A stretch of DNA of 64,000 nt, from NCBI GenBank assembly GCA_965205385.1, contig CBDBGS010000008.1:1994197-2058196 (forward strand). Direction: 5' to 3'. The DNA comes from CATOSP01 sp965205385 (lineage in GTDB: Bacteria; Chloroflexota; Dehalococcoidia; Lucifugimonadales; UBA3495). The notes under the pieces were generated by a model. That model saw only the letters and a list, made by a program, of their open reading frames with translations. It did not search any database and had not been told where the DNA came from. Position 1 is the first letter of the stretch. Each line of letters opens with the position of its first letter. Below, piece by piece: positions 9,051 to 18,451 of the stretch. Position numbers and translations under genes: made by a program.

Positions 9051-10013
9051 TTAAGATTAGCTTTGCTCTGCAGGTCCTCGAAACGACGCTCGCATCCCAC
9101 CACGCGGGCTTGAATCTCCTGAATGGTAGCAGTAACTTGACCGTCCTCTCGCTCAAACTCCGAACGCCTAGACCGGTTAGAGTTCAACCTATCCGTGAGG
9201 GACTGAACAAGCGTGTCATCGATTTGGTTTCGTTTTTCGCGCTCAGCATCGAGATCGAACTGCTTCCGCCTGTGCAGATCGCGACATTCCAAGAGTTGTG
9301 ACGTCAGAGCTGATGCGGCATGGCTCAGAGACCGGTCTTCATCATCTTCCGATGAAATAATATCTAAAGTATTCCTAGCCTCATGAAATAGAGCAGTTAA
9401 CCGCTGCAAGCGCGGCGCAATCCGGCTTTGTTCTTTAATGAGATCGGCCACATGGGAGTGCCTTTCGTTACCCGGCGTCAAGTGTTCGCCACAGATGCAA
9501 ATTCCCAAGTGCATCCGGTCTACAAGGACTTCTAATGCAGTCCCAGGGATAATTTTCCTATCCACCAATTCGCCAAGAACGGCCAATCCCTTTTGAAGTT
9601 GGGGCTGCATAAACTCCTTAGACACATGATCTGACCTAAGAAAGTCCTTCATTTGCTGACGAACCGAGGCCTCTTGGCTCTCCAAATGCGCGATGTCTTG
9701 CTCCAGGTTTCGTATTCTAATCTGAAGTGCATCGAGATCACCTAAACCTTTTATGGCGTCAAGTTCTCTCTCATCTTGTTTGATCTGCTCGCCAACAAGG
9801 TCTCTCCGCCGATGTATTTGGGCTAGTTTCTCCTGCTCAGCGGTCCTATTGGAATAAAGTGTCTCAAGTTGCTCCTCCGCCTCCTGGAGTTCGTTTCCAC
9901 CCGCGGCTGCAGATTCACGTCTCAACCGCCGGACAGCTGCCGAAAACAGACTCGCTACCTTTTCAACATCCTCCAAGCCCAGCAATTTACGGATGGCGTT
10001 GTGGACAGCGTCT
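9051..10013 (-). pseudogene. DndD-like coiled-coil ATPase, central fragment
   Basis: Reading leftward from 10013 the frame gives QDAVHNAIRKLLGLEDVEK, a typical DndD-type segment after the N-terminal ATPase lobe. About 300 residues of charged heptad-like coiled coil follow. Near its apex lies LGICICGEHLTPGN, a CxCG zinc-hook-like turn. The part upstream of 10013 in the same open frame is antisense IS3 sequence and not part of the protein. At 9051 the gene is broken by the composite transposon; its C-terminus resumes at 5807. The N-terminal lobe with Walker A is missing and was not found beyond the IS3. The gene is dead as it stands. Confidence 0.75.
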
Positions 10014-10103
10014 TGAGGTGGACCCGGAAAACTGGACAGATGGTTAAGTGGGAATCCTGCTCCTAAACTGAGGACAGCGACGGCTGTCGAGGAGGAGCGG
10101 GAA

Positions 10104-10406
10104 ATGTCCAGAGAGCGGAGAAAGCACAGCCCGGCCTTCAAGGCCAAGGTTGCACTGGAGGCAATGAAGGGCGAGCAGACGGTGGCCGAGCTGGCCGCCC
10201 GGTTCGAGGTCCACCCCAACCAGATTCAGACTTGGAAGAAGGCCTTGGTCGATGGCGCGGCCGTCATCTTCGACCAGGGCAACGGAACCAATAAGGGCAA
10301 GGAGCAGAAGAACAAGAACAACGACGCCTTGGTGGCTCGCCTGTACCAGCAGATCGGCCAGCTCAAGGTGGAGCGGGATTTCTTGGAGGAAAGGTCCGGT
10401 CCATGA
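10104..10406 (+). CDS. IS3 OrfA, HTH protein
   Basis: This is a 100-residue N-terminal helix-turn-helix protein of an IS3 transposase (MSRERRKHSPAFKAKVALEA, then VAELAARFEVHPNQIQTWKK). It ends in a leucine-zipper-like helix (ARLYQQIGQLKVERDFLEE). It is preceded by GAGGAGCGGGAA. The stop overlaps the OrfB start as ATGA at 10403-10406, so OrfAB could arise by frameshifting or OrfB by reinitiation. Confidence 0.9.
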   Translation: MSRERRKHSPAFKAKVALEAMKGEQTVAELAARFEVHPNQIQTWKKALVDGAAVIFDQGNGTNKGKEQKNKNNDALVARLYQQIGQLKVERDFLEERSGP

Positions 10407-11293
10407 CCCCAGCACAGCGGCGTGAGCTGACCGACCGGCAACATCGGCACCTGTCCATCGTGCGGCAGTGCCAGCTGATGAGCGTCAGCCGCTCCAGCCT
10501 CTACTACCGTCCCAAGGAGACCTCACAACAGGACCTGCCCCTGATGCAGGCCATGGACCGCCAGTACCTGGAAACCCCTTTCTACGGTTCCAGGCGGATG
10601 AAGGCCTCGCTGGACCGGCAGGGGATGCCGGCAAGCCGGAAGCGGGTGCAGCGGCTCATGAGACTGATGGGACTGCGGGCCATCTACCGGCAGCCTCGCA
10701 CCAGCCAACCAGCACCGGAACGCCGGGTCTATCCCTACCTGCTGAGGGATCTGACGATCACCCGGGCGAATCAGGTGTGGGCGGCCGACATCACCTACCT
10801 GCCCATGGCCCGGGGATTCCTGTACCTGGTGGCCTGGGGATTGTCCAACACTCTGGAGACCGGCTTTTGTGCCGAGGCCCTGACCGAGGCCCTCGGCCAA
10901 GGAAGGCCCGACGTATTCAACACCGACCAGGGAAGCCAGTTCACCAGCCGCGAGTTCACGCAGATACTCCAGGATCACTCGGTGAAGATCAGCATGGATG
11001 GCAGGGGCAGGTACCAGGACAACATACTTGTCGAGCGGCTATGGAGGACGGTGAAGTACGAGGAGGTCTACCTGAAGGCCTACGCTAACGGCCTTGAGGC
11101 CCGCCGAGGGCTGCGAGAGTACTTCCGGTTCTACAACCACCGGAGGCCGCATCAGGCCCTGGGCTACCGTACGCCGGCGGAGGTCTTCCACGGCGAGCCT
11201 GTAGAAAAGGAGCTGAAGGAAAGGAGGTGCCCCGACCAACCGGTCTTGGTATCATACGGAGGAGTGCAGGAGTCCCACTTAATTGTGGCTTAA
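10403..11293 (+). CDS. IS3 OrfB transposase with a small internal deletion
   Basis: This is an IS3 integrase-type DDE protein of 296 residues. First Asp is in VWAADITYLP, second in FNTDQGSQFTS and the Glu in NILVERLWRTVKYEEVYL, followed by YNHRRPHQALGYRTPAEVF. Most relatives read YLVA, then about 13 residues containing DWYSR, then RLSNTLET. Here the text goes YLVAWGLSNTLET, an in-frame loss of about 11 residues from a core strand of the catalytic fold. Catalytic residues remain but activity is doubtful. A neighbouring intact copy could still move the element. Confidence 0.88.
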   Translation: MTPAQRRELTDRQHRHLSIVRQCQLMSVSRSSLYYRPKETSQQDLPLMQAMDRQYLETPFYGSRRMKASLDRQGMPASRKRVQRLMRLMGLRAIYRQPRTSQPAPERRVYPYLLRDLTITRANQVWAADITYLPMARGFLYLVAWGLSNTLETGFCAEALTEALGQGRPDVFNTDQGSQFTSREFTQILQDHSVKISMDGRGRYQDNILVERLWRTVKYEEVYLKAYANGLEARRGLREYFRFYNHRRPHQALGYRTPAEVFHGEPVEKELKERRCPDQPVLVSYGGVQESHLIVA

Positions 11294-11321
11294 TCCTGTC
11301 CAACCGATGGGGTCCACCTCA

Positions 11322-12263
11322 CTACAATGGCCTAGATGTGTCCGCGCGCTTGATTAATACTTGTAACGAATCGTTTGTGTAGTGCCGACAGCGATCACCT
11401 ATCGACAAGACGGCAGCATCTTGAAGAGCGCATCTTATTATTCGCCACATTGTTTGAGGCCTGGCCAGTCAAAAGTCATTACGATGGCCATGTACGGCAA
11501 TTACAACGACGCTGAAACCGTCGACGTAGAACTTGACATTAGTCGAAGTATCCTTTGTCGTTAACTGGTCACAGGCCGACTCAGGTTTGGTGCACCCAGC
11601 CCCGTCCTTGGCACCGTCGATTCTATGCGGGGCCACTGATAAGGTTTGGCATCGGGAAGGGATGAGGAATCCAAGTCGAGATGAAGCGATACCTCTGGTA
11701 AGGGCATCGGCAATTACGGGGTCAATATCGTAATGGAGTCGTCTAGCCTGTTGAGCCTGGCGGTATTGCTCGGGCCACGGTGTTTAGCTATGGGACGGCC
11801 AGATTGAGTCCATTTCGCGATTGTGTGCAATTGCGGGGAGGTATCTGTCACCAGGCACGGTGGCATCTCGGACCCGAGAGAATCAATCCAGGCGCGTCAG
11901 TTTAGACCAGAGGCCCGAGCACGGTAGTAACCGGCAACCTGTTGAAGCGTTATGTGGAGCCGTCGGCGCAATTCTGAAACGTCATTACCATAGTAGGCGT
12001 TCAAGTCTTCGAGCGAACGACGTATTGCTTGACTGTCCGTTGAAATGCCGTAGCGGTCCAACTCTTCTTTGATCGCCACCGCCGTACCCATAGCCTGGCT
12101 TCCGAGTGACCGTAACTCTGCTTCGGATCGCGCAGAAGGGACCGCATCTGCGACCCTTAAGCTAACGGCTATTGACATATCATTTATTCATAGACTATAT
12201 TAGCCGCCTATCCCGAAGTACGGCTAACGATACCGGTTTGTAATTGAGCAAACACGGTGTTTC
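11322..12263. other. Gene-poor stretch after IS3, remnants only
   Basis: A short open frame at about 11382-11564 (plus) reads KSASYYSPHCLRPGQSK and resembles a broken piece of a beta-sandwich domain, but has no start context. The stretch also contains a minus-strand frame listed separately (11897-12178). The missing N-terminal lobe of the ATPase is not here in any frame I could read. The sequence is more AT-rich than its neighbours, especially near 12170-12260. Confidence 0.45.
11897..12178 (-). CDS. Possible small protein, 93 aa, unknown
   Basis: The frame begins MSIAVSLRVADAVPSARSEA at ATG 12178 and runs 93 codons. Its C-terminal half is rich in Leu, Arg and Tyr (DLNAYYGNDVSELRRRLHIT) and looks helical. 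No strong ribosome binding site precedes it, but the upstream 60 bases are AT-rich and could hold a promoter. The family is unknown, and it may be a chance frame. Confidence 0.35.
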   Translation of the reverse strand: MSIAVSLRVADAVPSARSEAELRSLGSQAMGTAVAIKEELDRYGISTDSQAIRRSLEDLNAYYGNDVSELRRRLHITLQQVAGYYRARASGLN

Positions 12264-12292
12264 TTGAACAAATCGCTCCGGTTGAGTATCTT
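12264..12292 (+). promoter_or_regulatory. Candidate sigma-70 promoter of the importer operon
   Basis: TTGAAC (12264-12269) and TATCTT (12287-12292) are separated by 17 bases in an AT-rich stretch. They would start transcription near 12299, leaving a leader of about 90 bases before the solute-binding protein gene. The match is moderate and was judged by eye. Confidence 0.3.
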
Positions 12293-12390
12293 ATCGAGCA
12301 ATAGCGGCCTAACCGCACTATCATATGGCCCAATCATATCGGCCGGTAGGACCCGTTAAACCCAAATTAACTTGATCCAGAGGTTTTTTC

Positions 12391-14253
12391 ATGTTGAATC
12401 GTTGGATAATACAGTCCAAAGGAATCATGACCGCGTGGTTGCTCTTGACCTTGGCGGTCATCGTCGCCTGTGGCTCCTCTGCCGAGGCGCCTACTGCGAC
12501 TTCCGAGGCGCCTACTGCGACTTCGGCTCCACAAGAATCGCAGGCCACCCAGTCCATGCCCGAACTGATCCCTCCGGTCAGCAGAATCACTCTGGAGCCC
12601 CCCGATGCCCAGGCTAGCACCGTTCCAGCGCCCGTTGTTGAGCCAACCGGCAGTTCGGCGATGGTTTCGGATAACTTTGGCGGCGATATCCCCATGGCCG
12701 ACTACGCGGCTCCCTCCAAACGGTACCTCTGGCAGGCGGGGTCTTCCACGATGAAAAACATGGGCCCCATGTTCAACACTCTGGTGGAATGGGACCCGGA
12801 GGACCCGGATCCCTCGGTGATTCGGGGTGACTTGGCGGAAAGCTGGGAAATACTGGACGATGGGCTAACCTATATTTTCCACCTGAACAAGAAGGCCAAC
12901 TGGCACGATGGCGTGCCCGTCACTGCCGACGATGTCGTCTTCAGTTTAGACGCCATGTTGTGCCCTGATTGTTTCGAAGTCATGAAAGGCCAGCGCAGGA
13001 CTTCGCTCTTCTTTTTCAGAGGCGGCTACGAGGTAGGCCAGTCCCGGGCCATCGATGACAAGACTGTGGAGATAAAGCTCAACTACCCGCTCCCTGCTTT
13101 TCTTGATATGCTTTCGCTTAGCGCCGTCGGGATTGGGCCCAAGCACACGATACTCGGTGAAGGGAAGATTCAAAACATTTACCAATCAGAGGACCTCAAC
13201 GGCTCAGGTCCCTTCTTGCATGTGGGCTATATCGTCGATGTCAAAAACGAGTTCGTGAGGAATCCCGATTACTGGAAGGAGGGCTATCCCCGCATCGACT
13301 CGATGTCTCACTTCATTATTACCGATCCCGGAACGACGATAGCGGCTTTCAAGTCAGGACAGGTTTTGATGCAAAATCAGCCGACTACCCCCTTGAATCC
13401 GCTGCAAGCCGTGAAGCTGGGCGAAGACATGGCGGGGGAACTCGAGGTGCGCTGGGCCGGACCCAGCGGTTTTAGAGGTTTTCAAATAAACACGACCAAG
13501 AAACCCTTCGACGACCAGCGAGTGAGACAGGCCCTTAATTTGGCGATACACCGCCAGCCCATCATAGAGATCATCAGTGGTGGGCAGGATCTGCTGGGTA
13601 CTCCCTTGCCGCCTGACACCTGGTATAGCTACACCTCGGAAGAAGCAGCCCAGATGCCCGGATTCCGGGAGCTTAACGGGGAGAAACACCCCGATGACTT
13701 GGTAGAGGCACGCCGGTTGCTGGCCGACGCCGGTTTTGGTGGAGGGTTCCAGGTGGAGTTCGCTACCAGAGATGCGGTGGGGTATCCTGACGTGGCGGCG
13801 ATCATCGCGGACCAGTTGAGGACTTTCCTGGACTGGGATGTCACGCTGAAGGTGTACGAAAGCGCCGCCGGCTACGTCGCATACGATAACGGGGAATTCC
13901 AATTCAACCTGCAGGGATCTACCTATAATTTTGATGACCCGTCCGCGGCGCTGCTTCGGTACACAACAGGCACCGCGCCCATGCGGGCCGCTGGCGGAGA
14001 CAACAAAGGCTGGATTCCGGAAGGGCTCGAGGAGTTGGTTGCGTTACAGGCAGGGGTGGCAGACCGGGACGAGCGAAAAGATTTGGTGCTGAAGGCTCAC
14101 GATATCATGCTGAACCAGGATAACAATTACGTCGGAGTGTACTGGAGCATGAGACATTGGCCGATAAGCAACCGAATCCAGAATATAAACATGCATCCCA
14201 GTGGCTACGCCAACCACAAGTTGGAGCACATGTGGTGCGATCCCAAGTGCTAA
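12391..14253 (+). CDS. ABC importer solute-binding lipoprotein, family 5 (peptide/nickel type)
   Basis: This captures substrate outside the cell for a Dpp/Opp/Nik-type importer. The ATG at 12391 follows CCAGAGG. The N-terminus has a basic stretch, the hydrophobic segment AWLLLTLAVIVAC and a lipobox ending at Cys29, then a low-complexity linker with EAPTATS twice. The mature protein has SBP_bac_5 features: LAESWEILDDGLTYIFHL, WHDGVPVTADDVVFSL, LNYPLPAFLDML and FDDQRVRQALNLAIHRQ. Length (620) is normal for the family with a linker. Two permease genes follow on the same strand after a hairpin. No ATPase subunits are in the window. The substrate cannot be told from sequence. Confidence 0.9.
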   Translation: MLNRWIIQSKGIMTAWLLLTLAVIVACGSSAEAPTATSEAPTATSAPQESQATQSMPELIPPVSRITLEPPDAQASTVPAPVVEPTGSSAMVSDNFGGDIPMADYAAPSKRYLWQAGSSTMKNMGPMFNTLVEWDPEDPDPSVIRGDLAESWEILDDGLTYIFHLNKKANWHDGVPVTADDVVFSLDAMLCPDCFEVMKGQRRTSLFFFRGGYEVGQSRAIDDKTVEIKLNYPLPAFLDMLSLSAVGIGPKHTILGEGKIQNIYQSEDLNGSGPFLHVGYIVDVKNEFVRNPDYWKEGYPRIDSMSHFIITDPGTTIAAFKSGQVLMQNQPTTPLNPLQAVKLGEDMAGELEVRWAGPSGFRGFQINTTKKPFDDQRVRQALNLAIHRQPIIEIISGGQDLLGTPLPPDTWYSYTSEEAAQMPGFRELNGEKHPDDLVEARRLLADAGFGGGFQVEFATRDAVGYPDVAAIIADQLRTFLDWDVTLKVYESAAGYVAYDNGEFQFNLQGSTYNFDDPSAALLRYTTGTAPMRAAGGDNKGWIPEGLEELVALQAGVADRDERKDLVLKAHDIMLNQDNNYVGVYWSMRHWPISNRIQNINMHPSGYANHKLEHMWCDPKC

Positions 14254-14283
14254 GTTAAGGGCTCCACTTAGGCAGTTGATTAA

Positions 14284-14315
14284 GGATTCAGGGCCCCGGC
14301 CGGGGCCCTGAATCC
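14284..14315 (+). terminator. Perfect 32-bp palindrome after the solute-binding protein gene
   Basis: The two 16-base halves (14284-14299, starting GGATTCAGGG, and 14300-14315) are exactly complementary, giving a very stable stem 30 bases after the stop codon. No run of T follows, so it may act as a 3' stabilising hairpin or partial terminator that keeps the binding protein mRNA more abundant than the permease part. The rest of the 14254-14638 gap shows no gene. Confidence 0.6.
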
Positions 14316-14638
14316 GGCCTTCCTGAATACTCCTGAGTACTACGCGAGGCGTCCGGCAAATTTGGCCCGGGAGCTTTGTCCACCAGCACAGCCGAGTGGC
14401 AGTTCACCCACCTTTTTCGTGGTGGGCGGAGCAAACCATCTCGGCTACAGAGTTGGACGCGTGGTGCCCATACTTCGGGGCAGAGCGTGACAAACAAGAG
14501 AGGAAGTTGCCCCGTCAGTACCTACGGCAATATTAATGTGAAATCTGCGGAGGGTACGTAGATATCCACGAAGATCTCACCTTGGTGTTAATGTAGGTGA
14601 TTGGCCTTTCCCAATCTGCCTTAGAGACGCCTGGAAAG

Positions 14639-15604
14639 ATGCGCTACTATATCTTCAAAAGAGTGGGCCTGTTCATACCCTCGCTGCTGATGATCTCGGT
14701 GGTGGTCTTTCTTATCTTGCGTGTCGTGCCCGGCGATCCGGCGATCATGTTCATTGTTGCGGGAGGCGAAGAAGGAGAAGAATCCTACGATGAGGAACTG
14801 CTGGCCGAGATACGGGCTCAGCTAGGAACGGACCGGCCCATTGTTGTCCAATACGCAGACTGGGCATGGGGCATTGTGCAGTTGGACTTCGGCGAATCTT
14901 ACTTCTACGACACTCCAGTTGTCGGCGACATGTGGCAAAGGCTGCCGGTTACCGTAGAGCTAGGCGTGATGGCGGTGTTCCTGGCCTCTATAGTGGCCAT
15001 ACCCTTGGGTGTTTACTCTGCTTTGAGGCAGGACACGATGGGTGACTATATCTCTAGAGCCCTTACCATCGTGGGGATAGCAACGCCCAACTTCTGGGTC
15101 GCCATCATGATGATCTTCTTTTTGGTGATGTGGTTCGGCTACTTCCCGCCGATAGGTTACGTCAACATCTGGGAAGACCCCTCGGTCAACCTGCAGCAGC
15201 TTATCTTCCCAGCAATTGCTTTGGGCACCTCGAACACGGCATTTCTGGCCCGGGTGACCCGCTCAGCCATGTTGGAGGTGCTCCGTGAAGATTACATACG
15301 GACGGCGCGATCCAAAGGTCTAAGAGAGAGGGTGGTGATTTTCCGGCACGCTCTGAGGAACGCACTGTTGCCGGTACTTACCGTTTCGGGCCACGAGTTG
15401 GGATCGATCATCGCAGGCACGGTAATAATCGAAGTGATCTTCTTGGTGCCTGGGATGGGCAGGTTGCTGATCACCGCTATCCTGAACCGGGACTTCCCCA
15501 TGATCCAAGGCATAATCATGTTGATCACCGTCTTCGTGTTGGTGGCGAATCTGATCACGGACCTGTTGTACGCCTGGCTAAATCCGAGGATTCGTTACGC
15601 TTAG
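14639..15604 (+). CDS. ABC importer permease, DppB type
   Basis: This inner-membrane permease forms one half of the translocation channel. I prefer the ATG at 14639 (MRYYIFKRVGLFIPSLL), which matches family N-termini and has GGAAAG nearby, over the upstream in-frame start at 14597. The protein (321 aa) has a first membrane helix with FLILRVVPGDPA, a periplasmic segment, then five more hydrophobic segments. The EAA-type loop that meets the ATPase is at LREDYIRTARSKGLRERVV, followed by HALRNALLPVLT. It is followed by the DppC-type gene after 27 bases. Confidence 0.9.
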   Translation: MRYYIFKRVGLFIPSLLMISVVVFLILRVVPGDPAIMFIVAGGEEGEESYDEELLAEIRAQLGTDRPIVVQYADWAWGIVQLDFGESYFYDTPVVGDMWQRLPVTVELGVMAVFLASIVAIPLGVYSALRQDTMGDYISRALTIVGIATPNFWVAIMMIFFLVMWFGYFPPIGYVNIWEDPSVNLQQLIFPAIALGTSNTAFLARVTRSAMLEVLREDYIRTARSKGLRERVVIFRHALRNALLPVLTVSGHELGSIIAGTVIIEVIFLVPGMGRLLITAILNRDFPMIQGIIMLITVFVLVANLITDLLYAWLNPRIRYA

Positions 15605-15631
15605 CCTGCTCTAGATATCGGGGTGAGAAAA

Positions 15632-16543
15632 ATGAGCATACAACCAGCGAGCGCCGAGTCCTATACGATTCAACCTCTGGGCCGCTGGCCGGCGGTCAAG
15701 AGGCAGTTGGTCTTCTTTTTCACGCAAAAGTATTTGGGTGCTTTTGGGTCGGTGGTAGCTGTTGTTCTCATATTTTTCGCCATCTTCGCCCCAGCGATCG
15801 CGACCCATGACCCCTACAAACCTAGCCCCGAGAGTAAATTTGCCAAACCCAGCGCCGAGAACTGGCTAGGTGGGGACCACCTGGGGCGAGACTTGTTCAG
15901 CAGGCTGGTTTACGGCGCACGGATTTCGCTGTATGCGGGCCTCCTGTCCGCATTCATTGGGTGCACCATAGGCATGTTCGTAGCGGTTGTCAGTGTCCAT
16001 TTTGGAGGAATAATGGACCTCGTCATACAGCGGATCGTGGACACCATGATCGCCTTTCCCACCCTTATTCTGGCCATCGCCATCATGGCTGCCCTTGGGG
16101 CTTCCCTCAACAACGTGGTAATCGCCTTGAGCATTGCCTATGTGCCTCTCACAACCCGCGTCCTTCGTGCTCAAGGTTTGGCGGTAAAGGAGATGGACTA
16201 TATCCTGGCTGCCAAGGCGGTGGGGGCCGGTGCTTGGCGGATCATGATCCGGCACATGATACCCAACCTGCTAGCTCTTTATATCGTGATTGTGACCTAC
16301 TACCTGGGAGCAGCTATCATCGCCGAAGCCGCCCTGAGTTTTCTGGGAGTAGGCACCCCTCCCGACGTTCCATCCTGGGGCGGTATATTGAGCAAAGCCG
16401 CGGCGAATACCACGATCGCGCCTTGGACGACAATATTACCCGGGTTGGCAATATTTATAGTGGTGTTCGCCTGGAATGTGCTGGGTGACGCGCTGCGGGA
16501 TATTCTGGACCCAAGGTTGCGAGGGATCGGAGCCGAAGGCTAA
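15632..16543 (+). CDS. ABC importer permease, DppC type
   Basis: This is the second permease of the importer. The ATG at 15632 (MSIQPASAESY) lies behind GGGGTGA and is preferred to the in-frame GTG at 15623. It has a cytoplasmic N-terminus, a first helix (VVAVVLIFFAIFAPAIA), the DppC-type sequence WLGGDHLGRDLFSRLVYGAR, four to five further helices, and the ATPase-docking loop KEMDYILAAKAVGAGAWRIM. The end LGDALRDILDPRLRG is typical. The operon as seen ends here; ATPase genes (dppD/dppF type) must be elsewhere. Confidence 0.9.
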   Translation: MSIQPASAESYTIQPLGRWPAVKRQLVFFFTQKYLGAFGSVVAVVLIFFAIFAPAIATHDPYKPSPESKFAKPSAENWLGGDHLGRDLFSRLVYGARISLYAGLLSAFIGCTIGMFVAVVSVHFGGIMDLVIQRIVDTMIAFPTLILAIAIMAALGASLNNVVIALSIAYVPLTTRVLRAQGLAVKEMDYILAAKAVGAGAWRIMIRHMIPNLLALYIVIVTYYLGAAIIAEAALSFLGVGTPPDVPSWGGILSKAAANTTIAPWTTILPGLAIFIVVFAWNVLGDALRDILDPRLRGIGAEG

Positions 16544-16696
16544 CGGCCTGGGCCGCCCAAAGGACTCAGGCCGGCCGTACTCTGTGGGGTTGGAACCGGC
16601 CTGGCGGAATTGACGATTTCCACTCTCACGCCAGCGGCCTCCGGGGCGGGCGCACTGGAGAAGCCAACCCCGAATCGGCTGAAAATCACCTGGAAA

Positions 16697-17233
16697 TTAA
16701 CTGGCGGATGCCTGCGCTGGCGCCTGTTCAAAAGCCATGGTGACGTGGCGAACGAAAATCGCGCCCACGGGGGAACCCAACGGCGCGTTGGCGACCAATA
16801 AAGCAACGACGTGTTTCCCGCCGGGCACGGCCGGTTCCTCGATCATCACCCTTTTTGGCGTGTTGTTGCCGGTGACCACGCCGATGCTGCCGTCGATCTT
16901 GCCGTCGATATTGACTTCGCCGTAGTTGTCCACGTTGGTCTCAAAATAGACGCGGTTGCCCTCCACCTTTTGCCCCTTGACCTCCTCGGGCATGGTGAAG
17001 CCTAATCGGTACCACGCGAAGGTGAACCCAATGGAGAGCCGGTCTTGAACGTTCACGTCGCGGTCCCAGCCGGAATCGTCATATTCTGCCAGGCGGGCGG
17101 GGCTGCCCAACATCTCGGCCACCAGCCCCTGGTTGGGTTCCCCCGGAACCAGGCCCGGCGCCCTGCTCCAGCCGCCGGCCGACAATATCTGCATGCTTTC
17201 CTTGCTTTCGAGGTCCAGAGCCACTCTAGCCAT
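16697..17233 (-). CDS. Unknown beta-rich 178-aa protein
   Basis: The ATG at 17233 gives MARVALDLESKESMQILSAG. Through the middle the pattern of short strands (RLGFTMPEEVKGQ, NRVYFETNVDNYGEVNIDGK, HVVALLVANAP) is like a galactose-binding jelly-roll, and VYFETNVDNYGEVNIDG resembles the strand-turn-strand of such modules. There is no signal peptide. It faces the importer operon convergently and precedes the flavin oxidoreductase on the same strand (about 140 bp apart). No catalytic motif is evident. The fold assignment is inference. Confidence 0.65.
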   Translation of the reverse strand: MARVALDLESKESMQILSAGGWSRAPGLVPGEPNQGLVAEMLGSPARLAEYDDSGWDRDVNVQDRLSIGFTFAWYRLGFTMPEEVKGQKVEGNRVYFETNVDNYGEVNIDGKIDGSIGVVTGNNTPKRVMIEEPAVPGGKHVVALLVANAPLGSPVGAIFVRHVTMAFEQAPAQASAS

Positions 17234-17374
17234 TTCGTTTCACCCTGAAATATATGATTGACCGGCGCAGGCCCCTTTCTTTGTCCAGGCGCGGGCGGTT
17301 CCCGGTCCGCCCGCATACTAACACCACAGGCATTGGCGAGGGAAATGGTCCCGGCGCCTTACTGCCTTACCACC

Positions 17375-18315
17375 TCACCGTTTGAAATGGGGTATCACGT
17401 CTGAGCCCAAGACCCGGATGGTCTGAAGGGCCTGTTCCCCTTCGTCCAGGGCACACCGGAACAGGACGTGGGTGACACCCGCCCGCTCCATGTCTTCCAG
17501 GTATTCAATGCATTCGGCGGGACCTCCGATGACCAGCGACTGCTCCAGTTCCTCGGCGCCGAACCCCCGGTACCCGTTTTCGAACAGGGTCTGGGCTTCC
17601 CGGTGGCCCGTTTCCGACGTGGCAGCCAGGTGGGCGTCGCGCCTGAGCACGATGTCCATATCCCCTTCGCCGCGGCCGTATTCCGACAGAGCGTTCCGGT
17701 ATATCTGGATGCCCTGCTTGATCAGGTCCGGCGTCCACCCCGGTACGATGTTCCACCCATCGCCCAACCTGGCCGCCCGTTGAATTGCGGGCTCGGCGCC
17801 CCCGGCTATCCACATGGGTAGAGGCCGGTTGATGGGCTTGGATTCAGGGAGATCGGCGCGTCGATGGAGTAGTGGCGTCCCTTGTAGGTGACGCCGTCCT
17901 TCTCCAACAGCAGCCGCATGATCTCGAAGGTCTCCACAAACCGGGAAACTCGCGCCCGCTGGGTTGTTCCAAACGCCCGGAACGCCGCCGGGTCGTATCG
18001 CAGGGCGTTGATCACGGTAACGCGCCCGCCGGTGATGACGTCCAGAGTGGCCAGTTGTTCCGCCAGCAGGATGGGATCGTAGAAGGGCAGCAGGAACAGG
18101 GGGAGCAACCGCATGTTGCCGCTGACGGTGGAAAGGCTGGATATGGCTGGCAGCACCTGCACGTAGTGGTCGGCGGTCAGGTGGTGATCCCCCAACGAGA
18201 AGGAATCAAACCACAGTTCCGCCATCAGCTTGACCTGTTGGTTCAGGTTTTCCATAATCACGGTGCTGTCCCAGCTGATGGAGTAGCTGGATGTCAGCGA
18301 CATGCCGATTTTCAT
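17375..18315 (-). pseudogene. LLM-class flavin-dependent oxidoreductase, frameshifted
   Basis: This is a luciferase-like (LLM) oxidoreductase that would use F420 or FMN. The N-terminal half from ATG 18315 (MKIGMSLTSSYSISW) includes ELWFDSFSLGDHH and GGRVTVINALRYDPAAF. The C-terminal half is in another frame (PMWIAGGAEPAIQRAARLGDGW onward, to the stop at 17375). The frames meet at about 17836-17846, where NP-KPIN-RPLP is expected: one base is missing in the run AATCCAAGCCC. Together they give about 313 residues, the normal family length. A single indel could be true decay or an assembly error. The substrate is unknown. Confidence 0.8.
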
Positions 18316-18451
18316 GGTAGTGGGCCCTCATGAGTCTGCTGGATCACGGTTGAACAATACCACTGTGACGCGCAAGCCGAAACCATCTCACCCAGGGAAT
18401 CCGGCGGGCCCTTGGAGACTCAACGCAATAGGCTGGTAAGAGGTGGAAGCA

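Larger units (their letters stand above)
10014..11321 (+). mobile_element. IS3-family insertion sequence
   Basis: The ends are TGAGGTGGACCC at 10014 and its inverted counterpart ending GGTCCACCTCA at 11321, with TGGACAG matching further inside. The element is about 1.31 kb and contains the usual two overlapping frames. I could not find a clear short target duplication at the edges. Because the upstream part of the ATPase is absent beyond 11321, the insertion was probably followed by a deletion. Confidence 0.85.

Noticed and set aside
10014..10219. Apparent N-terminus of the ATPase central fragment (MGWTSNRAAS...)
   Set aside because: This part of the frame is antisense IS3 DNA; real ATPase similarity starts at QDAVHNAIRK just outside the IS3 end.
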